NCBI RefSeq assembly: GCF_014207605.1 | Contig: NZ_JACHHI010000001.1 | Location: 186,001 to 250,000, forward strand | Direction of reading: 5' to 3' | Length of the DNA: 64,000 nucleotides | Source: Negativicoccus succinicivorans | GTDB lineage: Bacteria > Bacillota > Negativicutes > Veillonellales > Negativicoccaceae | Part shown: positions 40,948-51,862 of the stretch, piece by piece | Position numbering within the stretch: position 1 is the first letter of the stretch | Layout: every line of letters starts with the position of its first letter | Made by a program: the position numbers and the translations under genes | The notes under the pieces: model-generated | What the model was told of the DNA's origin: nothing | The model's input: only the letters and a program-made list of their open reading frames with translations | Database searches by the model: none

Positions 40948-41124
40948 TTATTTAAATTTACGTTTTCTGGCCGCTTCCGATTTCTTTTTACGACGAACGC
41001 TCGGCTTTTCATAATGTTCGCGTTTTCTCACTTCAGAAAGAACCCCGGCTTTTTGGCAGGAACGTTTAAATCTGCGAAGAGCACTATCGAAAGACTCGCC
41101 CTTTTTAACTCTGATTTCAGACAT
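40948..41124 (-). CDS. rpsU: 30S ribosomal protein S21
   Basis: A 58-residue, very basic protein: [20 protein letters not shown] at the start and the Lys/Arg-rich C terminus [13 protein letters not shown]. The ATG at 41124 follows a GGAGGG SD; an in-frame start six codons upstream lies inside the SD and is rejected. It has a consensus promoter just upstream. Confidence 0.97.
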   Translation of the reverse strand: MSEIRVKKGESFDSALRRFKRSCQKAGVLSEVRKREHYEKPSVRRKKKSEAARKRKFK

Positions 41125-41175
41125 TGATATCCCTCCCTCCAAATAGTCGTATGGGGTGCAATTGCACTAATTAAA

Positions 41176-41204
41176 ATTATAAGCCCCGACGCTGCATTTG
41201 TCAA
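41176..41204 (-). promoter_or_regulatory. rpsU promoter, perfect sigma-A consensus
   Basis: On the minus strand TTGACA (41204-41199), 17 bases, TATAAT (41181-41176). Both hexamers match the consensus at every base. The -35 overlaps the stop codon of the HIT gene. Confidence 0.92.
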
Positions 41205-41554
41205 TCTGCAAACGGAGGCCAACCTAACGCTTTGCCACCGATTATATGCGCATGAAAATGGGGTACCGTCTGACCACCGTCAGCACCTGTATTGATGACG
41301 ACGCGATAGCCGCTTTCGGCAAGGCCGAGTTGACTTGCCACCGCTTGTACGGTGCTGAAAAAATGTGCAAATTGATCTTCCGTTTCGGCATCCGTAATTT
41401 GATTGATGCTTTGAACATGTTGTTTAGGTACGACCAAAACATGTACCGGCGCCGTTGGCGCAAGGTCATTGAAGGCAACAAAATCATCATTTTCAAAAAC
41501 TTTCGAACTGGGAATCGTACCGTTTGCAATTTGACAAAAAATACAGTCTTTCAT
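41201..41554 (-). CDS. HIT family protein (histidine triad)
   Basis: A 117-residue HINT-like nucleotide hydrolase. The N terminus CIFCQIANGTIPSSKVFENDD and the active-site triad VPHFHAHIIGG are plain. It probably hydrolyses adenosine phosphoramidates. It starts two bases after mtaB ends, and its stop codon carries the rpsU -35 element. Confidence 0.95.
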   Translation of the reverse strand: MKDCIFCQIANGTIPSSKVFENDDFVAFNDLAPTAPVHVLVVPKQHVQSINQITDAETEDQFAHFFSTVQAVASQLGLAESGYRVVINTGADGGQTVPHFHAHIIGGKALGWPPFAD

Positions 41555-41556
41555 GG

Positions 41557-42867
41557 TTACCCCTCCTCGATTCTTTCGCCGATCAACATGGCTCCGTCGT
41601 CAGAGACGACTCGTGTCGAACAAATCATACCTGCTTTCCGCCCCTCGCCTTTGATTGTTAGCTGACAATAATGAGGTGTAAAGCCTTTCCATGCACCATC
41701 TTCCGTTTGTTGTTCCAATAAAACATTCGTGGTTTTCCCGATAAAAGAGCGCCGGTAATCGGTGGCCGTTTGCTCCGCCACTTTTTCTGCGGCATGCACT
41801 CGCTCCTTTTTAACCGCTTCAGAAACTTGATCCGGAAACGTCGCTGCCGCAGTGCCGTTGCGCTTAGAATAAGGAAACACGTGCACCCCGGCAAAACGCA
41901 ATTCTTTCAACGTTGCCATCGTTTCCGCAAAAAGCTCTTCCGTTTCGCCGGGAAAGCCTACGATTAAGTCAGTAGTAACTGCCAAATCGGGAATTCTTGC
42001 ACGTAATGATGAAATAAGATCCACATATTCTTGCAGATGATAATGCCGGCGCATTTTCCGCAAAATTTCTTCCGATCCCGATTGCAAGGGCAAGTGCAGA
42101 TGTGGACATACACGTTCATTCGTGGCAATCAGATTTACTAATTCTTCAGAAATCTCAACCGATTCAATGGAACCGAGTCGAATTCTTGAAATATGTGTAC
42201 GCTCGAGCAGCATCTTGACAACGTCAGCCAAGTCTACTTGTCGTCCCAGGTCTACGCCGTAATTCCCCAAATGAATACCCGTTAAAACGACTTCTTTAAA
42301 TCCTTGCTCATCCAATCTTCGAGCTTCATGATAAATATCTTCCACTCCTCTGGATTTCAATTTACCGCGCGTATAAGGAATAATGCAAAAGGCGCAATAA
42401 TTGTTGCAACCTTCTTGAATTTTTAAGTATGAACGGGCACGATCGGAAGCCGGATGCGCCCAATGCAATTCTTCGAATTGACTCGTTTCAAAAATATCAT
42501 GCACCGCATTATGCGCTTGTGAGGAAGATCCGTACGCCTCAATCAAATCGACCACCTTGGTTCGATCCTGCGTACCGATAATCAGATTAACCCCGTCAAT
42601 TTGTTGAATTGTTTTCGGATCCAGTTGTGCATAGCAACCCGTCACAATAATTTTTGTCTGCGGATTCAAACGTTTGGCACGACGAATCATTTGACGCGAT
42701 TTGCGTTCACCGATATGCGTTACCGAACAGGTATTAATGACACAAATATCCGCTTTGTCTTTCGCAGATACCTCTTCATATCCGCGCGCCAAAAAAAGGC
42801 TGCGCATCGCATCGGTGTCATACTGATTTACTTTACAACCCAGGGTTAAAAACGAAACTGTCTTCAA
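41557..42867 (-). CDS. mtaB: tRNA (N6-threonylcarbamoyladenosine-37)-C2-methylthiotransferase
   Basis: A 436-residue radical SAM methylthiotransferase that turns t6A37 into ms2t6A37. It has the N-terminal MTTase domain with cysteines in LGCKVNQYD, NTCSVTH and VTGCYAQ, the radical SAM cluster GCNNYCAFCIIPYTRG near residue 150, and a C-terminal TRAM domain. The TTG at 42867 behind GAGGAAATCAAT is the likely start. It has its own promoter after the dnaJ terminator. Confidence 0.95.
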   Translation of the reverse strand: MKTVSFLTLGCKVNQYDTDAMRSLFLARGYEEVSAKDKADICVINTCSVTHIGERKSRQMIRRAKRLNPQTKIIVTGCYAQLDPKTIQQIDGVNLIIGTQDRTKVVDLIEAYGSSSQAHNAVHDIFETSQFEELHWAHPASDRARSYLKIQEGCNNYCAFCIIPYTRGKLKSRGVEDIYHEARRLDEQGFKEVVLTGIHLGNYGVDLGRQVDLADVVKMLLERTHISRIRLGSIESVEISEELVNLIATNERVCPHLHLPLQSGSEEILRKMRRHYHLQEYVDLISSLRARIPDLAVTTDLIVGFPGETEELFAETMATLKELRFAGVHVFPYSKRNGTAAATFPDQVSEAVKKERVHAAEKVAEQTATDYRRSFIGKTTNVLLEQQTEDGAWKGFTPHYCQLTIKGEGRKAGMICSTRVVSDDGAMLIGERIEEG

Positions 42868-42905
42868 ATTGATTTCCTCTCCGTCGCAATTTAGTAATTT
42901 GATTC

Positions 42906-42934
42906 ATTGTAATGTTTTTTTGCTTGGCATGCAA
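42906..42934 (-). promoter_or_regulatory. mtaB promoter
   Basis: On the minus strand TTGCAT (42934-42929), 17 bases, TACAAT (42911-42906). It lies just after the dnaJ terminator and about 40 bases before the mtaB start. Confidence 0.75.
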
Positions 42935-42935
42935 G

Positions 42936-42965
42936 AAAAACGAGGCGCGTCCGCGTCTCGTTTTT
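42936..42965 (-). terminator. Terminator of the hrcA-grpE-dnaK-dnaJ operon
   Basis: A 13-base stem (42936-42948 and 42953-42965; one G-T pair), core ACGAGGCGC, four-base loop, with A/T tracts. It ends the heat-shock operon on the minus strand. Confidence 0.88.
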
Positions 42966-42967
42966 TA

Positions 42968-44122
42968 CTAATTATTCAATTTATCCTTCAGTTTATCAAA
43001 AAAAGACGGTTCTTCTTTATTGACGGTGCTGTCGCCCATGCACTCGCTGTATTTCAGCAAAGCCGCTCGCTGCTCGGAGGATAAACTGCGCGGTACGCCG
43101 ATCGTGACCCGTACATTTAAATCGCCTTTGCGATCGCTTCGCAACGATGGCAGTCCTTGACCGGAAAGACGAAATGTCTTTCCTCCGGGAGTGCCGTGTG
43201 GAATTTTTAACTCCACTTTGCCGAACAGCGTGTCGAGCTGAATCGTCCCCCCCATAGCGGCTGTCGGAAACGAGACTTCCGCTTCACAAAAAAGATCCGC
43301 ACCACGACGTTGGAAACGCGCATGTGGCTGAACATAGATATACACATACAAATCACCCGTTTCCCCGCCGCGTTCTCCTAAGCCGCCTTCACCGGCTAAA
43401 CGGATCCGCGAATCGGTGTCCACACCGGCCGGAATTTTCACGCGAAGCTTACGTTTTTTCTGAACTTTACCGCTGCCGCGACATTCATGACACGGAGACT
43501 CGATAACTTTTCCTCGACCTTGGCAACGCGAACAGGTATGCACACTCATCATTTGACCTAAGGGCGTATTCCGTACGACTTGCTCCTGCCCGGTACCGTG
43601 ACATTGCGGACAGGTTTGCACGCTGGTTCCCGGTTCGGCACCATCGCCGTGACAATGGGGGCAAACTTCGTCTTTGACAATACTAAATTCTTTTTCTACG
43701 CCCACAGCGGCTTCTTCCAAAGTGATTTCCAAATCGTAGCGTAAATCCGCGCCGCGTATCGGCCCCGTTTGCCGAGCTCCACCACCGCCGAAAAAGCTGC
43801 CGAAGATGTCGCCCAGGTCACCGAATCCGCCAAATCCGCCTTGCGCTCCGCCGAAACCGCCGAAACCACCGAAGCCGCCCGTTTGACCGGCCTGCTGATA
43901 CGCAGTATGACCAAATTGGTCATACTGCGCACGCTTGGATTCATCCGAAAGCGTTTCATAGGCTTCATTGACCTCTTTAAATTTGGCTTCCGCTGTTTTC
44001 GGATCATCCTTATTTAAATCAGGATGATATTTCCGAGCCATTTTACGGTAAGCTTTTTTTATCTCATCAGCACTGGCGTTCTTATTGACACCCAGTACGT
44101 CATAATAATTCTGATCGCTCAT
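42968..44122 (-). CDS. dnaJ: Chaperone protein DnaJ
   Basis: A 384-residue type I DnaJ. The J domain carries the HPD motif (KYHPDLNK, near residue 33), then a Gly/Phe-rich linker, four CxxCxGxG zinc motifs ([32 protein letters not shown]) and the C-terminal substrate domain. It delivers unfolded proteins to DnaK. It is the last gene of the operon, 18 bases after dnaK. Confidence 0.98.
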   Translation of the reverse strand: MSDQNYYDVLGVNKNASADEIKKAYRKMARKYHPDLNKDDPKTAEAKFKEVNEAYETLSDESKRAQYDQFGHTAYQQAGQTGGFGGFGGFGGAQGGFGGFGDLGDIFGSFFGGGGARQTGPIRGADLRYDLEITLEEAAVGVEKEFSIVKDEVCPHCHGDGAEPGTSVQTCPQCHGTGQEQVVRNTPLGQMMSVHTCSRCQGRGKVIESPCHECRGSGKVQKKRKLRVKIPAGVDTDSRIRLAGEGGLGERGGETGDLYVYIYVQPHARFQRRGADLFCEAEVSFPTAAMGGTIQLDTLFGKVELKIPHGTPGGKTFRLSGQGLPSLRSDRKGDLNVRVTIGVPRSLSSEQRAALLKYSECMGDSTVNKEEPSFFDKLKDKLNN

Positions 44123-44140
44123 GCCAAACTTCCTCTGTCA

Positions 44141-45988
44141 TTATTTTTTATCTTCATCGTCCATGACTTTGTAATCGCCATCGACGGTGCCGTCATTCGT
44201 CTCCTGTTGCGTTGTTTGTTGCTGACCGTTATTTGCCTGCGACTGTTGTGCATTGGCCTGTTCATACAACTTGCTTGCCAACTCATGCAGCGGTGTGCTT
44301 AATGCTTCCGCCTTCGCCTTAATGGCCTCTACATCAGTACCGGCCAGCGCTTCTTTCAGATCGGCAATCGCCGTTTCTACTTTTTGTTTTTGTGCCGCAT
44401 CAACTTTATCACCAAGATCTTTCAGCGTTTTTTCTCCTTGGTAAACTAAAGAGTCGGCATTATTGCGAACTTCCACTTCTTCTTTTTTCTTTTCGTCTTC
44501 CTCTTCGTGCAATTTCGCCTCTTTTACCATGCGCTCAATTTCATCGTCGGAAAGGCCGCTCGAAGACGTAATTGTAATTGTCTGTTCTTTACCTGTCCCC
44601 AAGTCTTTAGCGGATACATGTACAATACCATTCGCATCAATATCAAAAGTAACCTGAATTTGTGGTACTCCACGAGGTGCCGCAGGAATGCCGCTCAGTT
44701 CAAAACGGCCCAGCGTCTTATTATCCGCTGCCATGTTACGTTCGCCCTGCAAGACGTGGATGTCTACGGCCGGCTGATTATCCGCCGCGGTCGAGAATAC
44801 TTGACTCTTCGAGGTTGGAATAGTCGTATTGCGATCAATAATTTTCGTAAATACTCCGCCCAATGTTTCAATACCCAAGGAAAGCGGGGTAACATCCAGC
44901 AGCAGCACGTCTTTGACTTCACCGACTAATACGCCTGCCTGAACCGCTGCACCTATCGCTACCGATTCATCAGGGTTAATACCTTTGCTGGGTTCTTTGC
45001 CCAAGATTTTTTGAATCGCTTCCTGAACAGCCGGAATACGACTGGATCCGCCAACCAAAAGAATCTTGTCAATGTCACTTACCGCCAGTCCCGAATCTGC
45101 AATCGCTTTACGGGTCGGCTCCATAGTTGCCTGTACCAAATCTTCGGTTAATTCATTGAATTTAGCACGGGAAAGATTCAAGTCCAAGTGCATCGGCTGA
45201 CCGTTGGAATCGGCCGAAATAAATGGCAAGTTGATATTTGTAGAGAGCACGCCGGACAATTCGATTTTTGCTTTTTCCGCCGCTTCTTTTAAACGCTGCA
45301 ACGCCATTTTGTCCCGGCTCAAATCGACACCATTGGTCTTTTTGAATTCGCTGATAATCCAGTTCATAACCTTTTTATCGAAGTCATCACCGCCGAGATG
45401 GTTGTTCCCTTGTGTAGCTTTAACTTCAAAAACGCCTTCGGCCAGATCCAGAATGGAAACGTCGAACGTACCGCCACCCAAGTCGAACACAAGAATGGTA
45501 TGCGCTTCATCTTTATCAAGTCCATACGCCAATGCGGCTGCCGTCGGTTCATTGATGATACGCAATACTTCCAGACCGGCAATCGCGCCGGCATCTTTTG
45601 TAGCTTGGCGCTGGCTGTCTGTAAAATACGCCGGCACTGTGATGACGGCTTTTTCTACTTTTTCACCCAAGTATGCTTCCGCATCCTGTTTGAGCTTTTG
45701 CAGAACCATCGCGGAAATTTCCTGCGGCGTATACGCTTTGTCATCGATGTTTACTTTATAATTGGTGCCCATGTGACGTTTAATGGAACTGATTGTACGA
45801 TCCGGATTGGATACCGCTTGACGTTTCGCAAGTTGTCCCACTAAACGTTCACCGGTCTTCGAAAAACCTACGACCGATGGTGTTAAGCGCGAGCCTTCCG
45901 CATTTGTAATAACTACCGGTTCGCCGCCTTCCATGACCGCTACTACCGAGTTGGTTGTACCTAAGTCAATGCCTATTACTTTTCCCAT
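44141..45988 (-). CDS. dnaK: Chaperone protein DnaK (Hsp70)
   Basis: A 615-residue Hsp70. The N-terminal ATPase has [35 protein letters not shown] and [12 protein letters not shown]; the substrate domain and helical lid follow, and the tail ends VMDDEDKK. It lacks the extra segment of proteobacterial DnaK near residue 80, typical of Gram-positive DnaK. It lies 14 bases after grpE. Confidence 0.98.
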   Translation of the reverse strand: MGKVIGIDLGTTNSVVAVMEGGEPVVITNAEGSRLTPSVVGFSKTGERLVGQLAKRQAVSNPDRTISSIKRHMGTNYKVNIDDKAYTPQEISAMVLQKLKQDAEAYLGEKVEKAVITVPAYFTDSQRQATKDAGAIAGLEVLRIINEPTAAALAYGLDKDEAHTILVFDLGGGTFDVSILDLAEGVFEVKATQGNNHLGGDDFDKKVMNWIISEFKKTNGVDLSRDKMALQRLKEAAEKAKIELSGVLSTNINLPFISADSNGQPMHLDLNLSRAKFNELTEDLVQATMEPTRKAIADSGLAVSDIDKILLVGGSSRIPAVQEAIQKILGKEPSKGINPDESVAIGAAVQAGVLVGEVKDVLLLDVTPLSLGIETLGGVFTKIIDRNTTIPTSKSQVFSTAADNQPAVDIHVLQGERNMAADNKTLGRFELSGIPAAPRGVPQIQVTFDIDANGIVHVSAKDLGTGKEQTITITSSSGLSDDEIERMVKEAKLHEEEDEKKKEEVEVRNNADSLVYQGEKTLKDLGDKVDAAQKQKVETAIADLKEALAGTDVEAIKAKAEALSTPLHELASKLYEQANAQQSQANNGQQQTTQQETNDGTVDGDYKVMDDEDKK

Positions 45989-46002
45989 TCTAAATTTCCC
46001 CC

Positions 46003-46560
46003 TTAGTCTTCTTGATGCGCTACTTGTACCTGTGCTGCGCGTAATACTTTATCATTCATGCGGTAACCTTTTTTGAATACCGCGGTAATTTCCCCTTCCG
46101 GTTTATCGTCGGTCGCCAAACGCATGACGGCTTCATGATAATTCGGATCCATCTGCTCGCCCAAAGCAACAATTTCTTCCACTTTATAAGCCTTCAACAA
46201 ATTCACCAACTTACGATAAATCAGTTGAAATCCTTCTAAAAATTTTTCATCAGCACCTTCTACAGGATGTGACAAGGCTCTTTCAAACTCATCTAAAATC
46301 GGCAATAAACTTGTAATCACTTTCGCTTGCGCGCTGTCGTTTAGTTCTGCACGCTCTTGACGATAACGTCTCCGGGCATTATCAAAGTCCGCTTGCAAAC
46401 GCAAGCGCAAGCGTTCACTGTCTTCCCACTTTTGTGTCAACTCAGCGATCTCTGCCGCGCAATCAGCATCTTCCTGTTCACCGACAATTTTCGATTCGTC
46501 AACCGTATCTCCATCGCCTTCGGTTGCTTTGTTTTGTTCTTCCTTGTATTCCGGATTCAA
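46003..46560 (-). CDS. grpE: Nucleotide exchange factor GrpE
   Basis: A 185-residue GrpE with an acidic N terminus, a long helix ([20 protein letters not shown]) and the C-terminal beta domain with DPNYHEAVM. It releases ADP from DnaK. The start is a TTG at 46560 with GAGGTG six bases upstream. The gene begins at the very base after the hrcA stop. Confidence 0.95.
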   Translation of the reverse strand: MNPEYKEEQNKATEGDGDTVDESKIVGEQEDADCAAEIAELTQKWEDSERLRLRLQADFDNARRRYRQERAELNDSAQAKVITSLLPILDEFERALSHPVEGADEKFLEGFQLIYRKLVNLLKAYKVEEIVALGEQMDPNYHEAVMRLATDDKPEGEITAVFKKGYRMNDKVLRAAQVQVAHQED

Positions 46561-47598
46561 TTAATGCACCTCATCTCCATCGGTTTTTCCTGTTCGTAAG
46601 ACGGAATTCACTTTTTGCTGCATCATATGCAACAACGAAACAATTTTATCATATTCCATGCGCGTCGGCCCGATGACCGCTACGCTACCTACCAGTTTTT
46701 GTTGATCGAAAAATTGTGCTTGTACCACACTATAGTTATGTAATGCGGCTATCCCGGTTTCCGGCCCGATGCGCACCGTAAGCGCAGTTGACGGCGAATG
46801 GCTGATAAGATCTGCGAGTTGCTTGCTCTCTTCCAAAAGTTTCATCAACTCTTGCAACTTGCCCAAGTCCTTAAACTCCGGCTGGCGAATTAACTCACTG
46901 ACACCGTCGGTAAAAATTTCGCGATTCTTGCCGACCGTGTTCTGAATCGTATCCAGTGTACTGAACATCACTTGGGGCTCAACCCAAAAGTCCTGCTGCA
47001 ATTCCTGCATAAGTTCTGTAGTAATCTCTCGCAATTCACGCCCATGTAACGCGCGATTCAGCTGCAACGCAAAATCCTGCAGCTTCAACAACGTCACCCC
47101 GGCGGGCATTATAAACGTGGAATGATCCACGCTGCCGTCGGTCGTTACGAGGAGCAAAATGGCGCGGTTGTCATCCAGCGGCAAAAATTGGATGTAATTG
47201 AAAACCGCATGTTGCGACTCATCTGTCACAGCCAATGAAAGATTATGCGTCAGGCCTGATAAAATACGAGCCGCTTCACTAAAAATTTCTTGTGTTTGCG
47301 TGTTCTCAAAGGTAAACCAGTCCTTAATCGCAGTCGCTTCTTCCCGACTGACTTCACCCGGTTGCATTAGGCTGTCCACATAAAACCGATACCCCTTTAG
47401 TGAAGGAATACGGCCGGCAGAAGTATGCGGTTGCTCTAAATACCCCATCCATTCCAAATCCTGCATTTCGTTACGAATGGTAGCCGGACTGATACCTAAA
47501 TCATAAATTCGAGCAATCGTACGTGAGCCGACCGGCTCGGCAGTGGCAATATAGCTTTGAACGATCGCACGTAAAATAATTTGTTTACGTTCTTTCAT
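46561..47598 (-). CDS. hrcA: Heat-inducible transcription repressor HrcA
   Basis: A 345-residue repressor with an N-terminal winged helix (VGSRTIARIYDLGISPATIRN) that binds CIRCE, and a GAF-like effector domain. The ATG at 47598 with GAGGTG six bases upstream is preferred to a GTG three codons earlier that lies inside the SD. It is first in the hrcA-grpE-dnaK-dnaJ operon, and the CIRCE operator is 20 bases upstream, so the operon is autoregulated. Confidence 0.97.
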   Translation of the reverse strand: MKERKQIILRAIVQSYIATAEPVGSRTIARIYDLGISPATIRNEMQDLEWMGYLEQPHTSAGRIPSLKGYRFYVDSLMQPGEVSREEATAIKDWFTFENTQTQEIFSEAARILSGLTHNLSLAVTDESQHAVFNYIQFLPLDDNRAILLLVTTDGSVDHSTFIMPAGVTLLKLQDFALQLNRALHGRELREITTELMQELQQDFWVEPQVMFSTLDTIQNTVGKNREIFTDGVSELIRQPEFKDLGKLQELMKLLEESKQLADLISHSPSTALTVRIGPETGIAALHNYSVVQAQFFDQQKLVGSVAVIGPTRMEYDKIVSLLHMMQQKVNSVLRTGKTDGDEVH

Positions 47599-47617
47599 CG
47601 TTATCACCTCTGTCTTA

Positions 47618-47644
47618 TTAGCACTCTTATCTGTCGAGTGCTAA
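47618..47644. promoter_or_regulatory. CIRCE operator (HrcA binding site)
   Basis: A perfect TTAGCACTC-N9-GAGTGCTAA, identical to the CIRCE consensus, lies between the hrcA promoter and start codon. HrcA bound here represses the heat-shock operon. Confidence 0.98.
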
Positions 47645-47655
47645 ATCTATTACAT

Positions 47656-47684
47656 AATTTATCATGAAAAGGTGAAAAAGTCAA
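47656..47684 (-). promoter_or_regulatory. hrcA operon promoter
   Basis: On the minus strand TTGACT (47684-47679), 17 bases, then TAAATT (47661-47656), preceded by TGA giving an extended -10. CIRCE begins about 11 bases downstream and covers the expected transcription start. Confidence 0.82.
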
Positions 47685-47696
47685 ATTATTTTGTTT

Positions 47697-48836
47697 TTAT
47701 GTGCGGATGAAGTAAGTAAACACTTGGTTAGACACTGCTGCACCACGGCGTGTAAGTGTTATCGTATCGGCGGTAGCACGATACAAAAGCCTTTCTTCCA
47801 GTAGTGTTTGTAATTCTTTTCCATAAGTTTCCTGAAGTGTAACACCAAATTTAGTGGCAAAAGAAGATAAGGAAATACCGCTCCGACGGCGTAAATTCAG
47901 GAAGCAATATTCTTCCATTGCGGTTTGACGGTCAATGCTTTCTACGTCTTGCGGTATCCATCGCGCACTGTCGATCTGTTTTATATAGGCCTGCCAATCC
48001 GCAACATGGCTGTAGCGAACATTTCCATCAAAGGAAACAGCGGCCGCACCGAACCCGATATACGGTTCATAGCGCCAATATTTTTGATTATGTACTGCTT
48101 CGTAGCCTGATTTTGCAAAATTGGCAATTTCATAACGAGAGAAACCATATTGCGGCAACGTACGTACCATCGTTTGATACATTTCCCATTCGGTTTCTTC
48201 CGACGGCAAATCCAAGCGTCCTTGCGTAGCCAAACGAGCAAACAAAGTCCCGGGTTCAACAATCAATCCGTAAACGGAAATATGCGTGATCGGTAAGTGC
48301 ACCGCCTTCACGAGCGACTCTTTAAAGTCGGCGGCGGATTGACCGGGAAGCCCATACATTAAATCAAGAGTGATATTTTTAAAACCAACGTGCGCCGCAT
48401 CTTTAATGACACGCCGAGCGTCCTGCGCGCGGTGAATACGTCCGATCCGCTGCAGTAAATCATCACGAAAGGTTTGTACCCCTACGCTTAAACGATTAAT
48501 CCCTGCCGCATAGTAAGCTTCTAAATCACTGCGAGTGATCCCGTCGGGATTCATTTCCAAAGTTACTTCCGCGGTGTTTCGCACAGCAAAGCGTTCACGG
48601 AGTGCCAGTAACACGTCATGAATTCGTTGCACGCCAAAAAGGGACGGTGTCCCGCCCCCAAAGTAAATGCTGTCCACATGATCGGAAAAAGAGCTTAGCG
48701 GCCGGTTGGCAATTTCTTTCAACAATGCCGCTAAGTAATAATTATACACCTCTTCGCGAACCACCGCAGAGTAAAAATGACAATAGTGGCAGTGACTCGC
48801 GCAAAAAGGAATATGAATATAAATTCCTGTGCTCAT
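47697..48836 (-). CDS. hemW: Radical SAM heme chaperone HemW
   Basis: A 379-residue radical SAM protein. The cluster CxxxCxxC is Cys12, Cys16 and Cys19 (FCASHCHYC), with GGGTPSLF after it. The HNQKYW motif near residue 245, typical of HemW and absent from HemN, marks it as a heme chaperone rather than coproporphyrinogen dehydrogenase. It follows lepA by one base, a common lepA-hemW pairing. Confidence 0.93.
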   Translation of the reverse strand: MSTGIYIHIPFCASHCHYCHFYSAVVREEVYNYYLAALLKEIANRPLSSFSDHVDSIYFGGGTPSLFGVQRIHDVLLALRERFAVRNTAEVTLEMNPDGITRSDLEAYYAAGINRLSVGVQTFRDDLLQRIGRIHRAQDARRVIKDAAHVGFKNITLDLMYGLPGQSAADFKESLVKAVHLPITHISVYGLIVEPGTLFARLATQGRLDLPSEETEWEMYQTMVRTLPQYGFSRYEIANFAKSGYEAVHNQKYWRYEPYIGFGAAAVSFDGNVRYSHVADWQAYIKQIDSARWIPQDVESIDRQTAMEEYCFLNLRRRSGISLSSFATKFGVTLQETYGKELQTLLEERLLYRATADTITLTRRGAAVSNQVFTYFIRT

Positions 48837-48837
48837 C

Positions 48838-50634
48838 TTAATCGTCTTTCAAAATCGCCATAAACGCTTCTTGCGGAATCGTAACGCTACCGACCTGCTT
48901 CATGCGCTTTTTGCCCTCTTTTTGCTTTTCAAGCAGCTTACGTTTCCGTGTGATGTCACCGCCATAACATTTTGAAAGTACATCTTTGCGCATCGCTTTA
49001 ACGGTTTCCCGGGCAATAATTTTATTACCGATTGCCGCTTGAATCGGGATTTCGAACATTTGCCGCGGAATAATATCTTTCAACTTCAGAGCCAGCGCAC
49101 GACCGCGGGACGGTGCTGAGCTGCGGTGAACAATAGTACTCAATGCGTCCACTAAATCTCCATTTAAAAGGATATCAAGCTTAACCATATCCGCCGGACG
49201 ATACCCGGAAAGCTCATAATCCAAAGACGCATAACCGCGTGTGCCGGATTTCAGCTTATCAAAAAAATCATAAATAATTTCATTCAACGGTAAATCGTAC
49301 TCGAGTGCGACTCGAGTCTCGTCAATGTATGTCATTGTGAGATACTCACCACGCCGCTCCTGAGCCAGTTCCATGACGGCTCCGACGAGATCGGACGGCA
49401 GCATGATGTTAGCTTTCACAAATGGTTCCTCAATATGATCAATGACCGTCGGATCGGGCAGATTCGCCGGGTTGTCTACCTCGATCATATTTCCGTCCGT
49501 GGTATAGACACGATAAATAACCGAAGGCGCTGTCGTGATTAAATTTAACTGATATTCGCGTTCCAGACGTTCTTGGATTACATCCATATGCAACAAGCCG
49601 AGAAAGCCGCAGCGGAATCCGAAGCCCAACGCAAGTGAAGTTTCCGCTTCATACACCAACGCCGCATCGTTTAAATGCAGTTTATCCAATGCATCGCGCA
49701 GATTGCCGTAATCTTTGCTATCTACCGGATACAATCCGCAATACACCATCGGTGTCGCCTTACGATAACCCGGCAACGGTTCGGCAGCACCATTTTCCAC
49801 TGTCGTAATCGTGTCGCCGACTCGACAGTCGTGAACATTTTTAATACTTGCTGCTAAATATCCTACCGTACCGCAACTCAATTCCTGGGTAGGCGTCATT
49901 TGGGGCGCAAAAAAGCCGACTTCCGTCACCTCAAATGATTTACCGGTCGCCATCATCCGGATCTGGTCTCCCACTTTGACGGATCCTTCGTGGATTCGTA
50001 CATAAGCAATAATACCTTTATAGGAATCGAAATGAGAATCATATACCAGCGCCTTCAACGGTCGATCACTATAATCCGGCGGAGGAGGAATTCGTTTGAC
50101 AATTTCTTCCAGCACATCCGGTACACCCAACCCTGTCTTGGCAGAGATCATCGCCGCATCATGTGCATCAAGACCGATAACATTTTCAATTTCGGCTTTT
50201 ACCAAGTCGGTATTCGCACTCGGCAAATCCACTTTATTAATGACCGGAATAATTTCTAAATCATGATCCACCGCCAAATAAACATTGGCTAAGGTTTGCG
50301 CCTGCACTCCCTGGGTTGCATCTACAACCAAAAGCACCCCTTCACACGCGGAAAGGCTGCGGGAAACTTCATAATTGAAATCGACATGCCCGGGCGTATC
50401 AATTAAATGCAGCATGTAATCTTTGCCATCTTTGGCATGGTAATGCAAACGAACGGATTGCGATTTAATCGTAATACCCCGTTCTTTTTCCAATTCCATA
50501 TTGTCCAATACCTGCGCTTGCATCTCCCGCTTAGATAAAGCGCCGGTGATTTCAATCAGGCGATCTGCCAGCGTTGACTTGCCATGGTCAATATGTGCGA
50601 TGATCGAAAAATTACGAATATATTCAGTGGACAC
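48838..50634 (-). CDS. lepA: Elongation factor 4 (LepA)
   Basis: A 598-residue translational GTPase. The G1 motif [14 protein letters not shown] is near residue 13, DTPGHVDF is G3 and NKVDLP is G4; the LepA-specific C-terminal domain has KGGDIT-like [20 protein letters not shown]. It acts on stalled or assembling ribosomes. The start is GTG at 50634 with AAGGAGAG upstream; the end of mnmA overlaps it by 11 bases. Confidence 0.97.
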   Translation of the reverse strand: MSTEYIRNFSIIAHIDHGKSTLADRLIEITGALSKREMQAQVLDNMELEKERGITIKSQSVRLHYHAKDGKDYMLHLIDTPGHVDFNYEVSRSLSACEGVLLVVDATQGVQAQTLANVYLAVDHDLEIIPVINKVDLPSANTDLVKAEIENVIGLDAHDAAMISAKTGLGVPDVLEEIVKRIPPPPDYSDRPLKALVYDSHFDSYKGIIAYVRIHEGSVKVGDQIRMMATGKSFEVTEVGFFAPQMTPTQELSCGTVGYLAASIKNVHDCRVGDTITTVENGAAEPLPGYRKATPMVYCGLYPVDSKDYGNLRDALDKLHLNDAALVYEAETSLALGFGFRCGFLGLLHMDVIQERLEREYQLNLITTAPSVIYRVYTTDGNMIEVDNPANLPDPTVIDHIEEPFVKANIMLPSDLVGAVMELAQERRGEYLTMTYIDETRVALEYDLPLNEIIYDFFDKLKSGTRGYASLDYELSGYRPADMVKLDILLNGDLVDALSTIVHRSSAPSRGRALALKLKDIIPRQMFEIPIQAAIGNKIIARETVKAMRKDVLSKCYGGDITRKRKLLEKQKEGKKRMKQVGSVTIPQEAFMAILKDD

Positions 50635-51718
50635 GAATGTTCTCTCCTTGCCAATGATTTGGTCCTATAATAGCGCCGCCAAGTACTCGATCGCCGTCAT
50701 AGAAGACAATCGATTGGCCCGGCGTTACCGCACGCTGCGGCTCTTTAAAGACTACATGCACGCCATCTTTTACCGGATATACAGTACAGTCTGCTGCCGG
50801 TGCCGCGTAGCGGATTTTAGCTTGCGCGGTAAACGGCTCTGTGCAAGTTTCCCATTCCGTAAATGACGGATCCAACGCCCATACTTCCCGTTGGAAAATG
50901 GACGCATTAGGGCCGACAATGACACGGTTATGTTTCGCATCGATAGCGACCACGTATAAAGGATGTTCGGCCGCCACACCAAGACCTTTACGTTGGCCGA
51001 TGGTATATGCCGGTAACCCTTGATGCGTTCCTAATATACTCCCTTCAAGATCGACAATATCTCCCGGTACAAATTGCTCGGGAATACGCTCCTTCAAAAA
51101 GCGAATGTGATCATTGTCGGGAATAAAACAGATATCTTGACTCTCCGGTTTATTGTATACGGGTAAGTTCAATTCTTTCGCCAAAGCCCGCGTATCTTCC
51201 TTATGCATTTCTCCCAACGGGAACATAATGTGGGGTAACATTTTTTGGTTTAAATGATACAACACATACGACTGATCCTTTTTCAGATCCGTACCGCGAC
51301 GCAGTTCATAAAGATTACTTTCTTGATTGTAAAGAACGCGTGCATAGTGTCCTGTCGCCAAAAAATCGGCGTCAAGGTCACGACTAAACTCGTACAAACT
51401 CCCAAATTTAATCCAATCGTTGCACATTACACATGGATTGGGAGTAATCCCACAAGCATACGATTGTGTAAAATATTGCATAATTTTTTCTTCAAAAGAT
51501 TGGCGTAAATCCAACACATAATGCGGCACTGCCAATTGATCCGCTACTCGCTTGGCATCCGTAATCGCGGCAGATTCAACTACTTTATTATTTTCCACGG
51601 TATCAAAAAGCAGCATGGTGACACCGATAACATCATAACCTTGCGCTTGCAAACGCGCCGTTACTAATGAGCTGTCAACACCACCGCTCATAGCGACCGC
51701 TACGCGCTTTTTGCTCAT
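50624..51718 (-). CDS. mnmA: tRNA-specific 2-thiouridylase MnmA
   Basis: A 364-residue enzyme that thiolates U34 of Glu, Gln and Lys tRNAs. The PP-loop SGGVDSS is at residues 10-16, and the catalytic cysteines lie in TPNPCVMCN and SQDICFIPD. It is the first gene of mnmA-lepA-hemW, with an AGGAGG SD. The sulfur donor gene is not in the immediate neighbourhood. Confidence 0.97.
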   Translation of the reverse strand: MSKKRVAVAMSGGVDSSLVTARLQAQGYDVIGVTMLLFDTVENNKVVESAAITDAKRVADQLAVPHYVLDLRQSFEEKIMQYFTQSYACGITPNPCVMCNDWIKFGSLYEFSRDLDADFLATGHYARVLYNQESNLYELRRGTDLKKDQSYVLYHLNQKMLPHIMFPLGEMHKEDTRALAKELNLPVYNKPESQDICFIPDNDHIRFLKERIPEQFVPGDIVDLEGSILGTHQGLPAYTIGQRKGLGVAAEHPLYVVAIDAKHNRVIVGPNASIFQREVWALDPSFTEWETCTEPFTAQAKIRYAAPAADCTVYPVKDGVHVVFKEPQRAVTPGQSIVFYDGDRVLGGAIIGPNHWQGENIRVH

Positions 51719-51744
51719 ACTATTCCTCCTTTACATACCATTTT

Positions 51745-51753
51745 ATTATAGCA
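51745..51753 (-). promoter_or_regulatory. mnmA-lepA-hemW promoter (extended -10)
   Basis: On the minus strand TGCTATAAT (plus 51753-51745) is an extended -10. No strong -35 is seen. It lies about 27 bases upstream of the mnmA ATG. Confidence 0.65.
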
Positions 51754-51826
51754 TATAGAAAATCTTCTAAACGATTTTTGTATCCAGCACATCGACATCT
51801 CATGTATGCCCTCATCATGAATGCTG

Positions 51827-51832
51827 TATAAT
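51827..51832 (+). promoter_or_regulatory. lgt promoter (-10 element)
   Basis: TATAAT at 51827-51832, 30 bases before the lgt ATG. No clear -35 is seen 17 bases upstream. Confidence 0.5.
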
Positions 51833-51862
51833 AAGATTATTGAAAGTGTTTAAGGAGAATTT

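Noticed and set aside
45204..45761. 185-codon open frame on the plus strand inside dnaK
   Set aside because: Fully antisense to a highly conserved gene; a codon-bias shadow with no SD or recognisable domain.
47697..48836. Oxygen-independent coproporphyrinogen dehydrogenase (hemN)
   Set aside because: The HNxxYW heme-binding motif and short length mark it as HemW.
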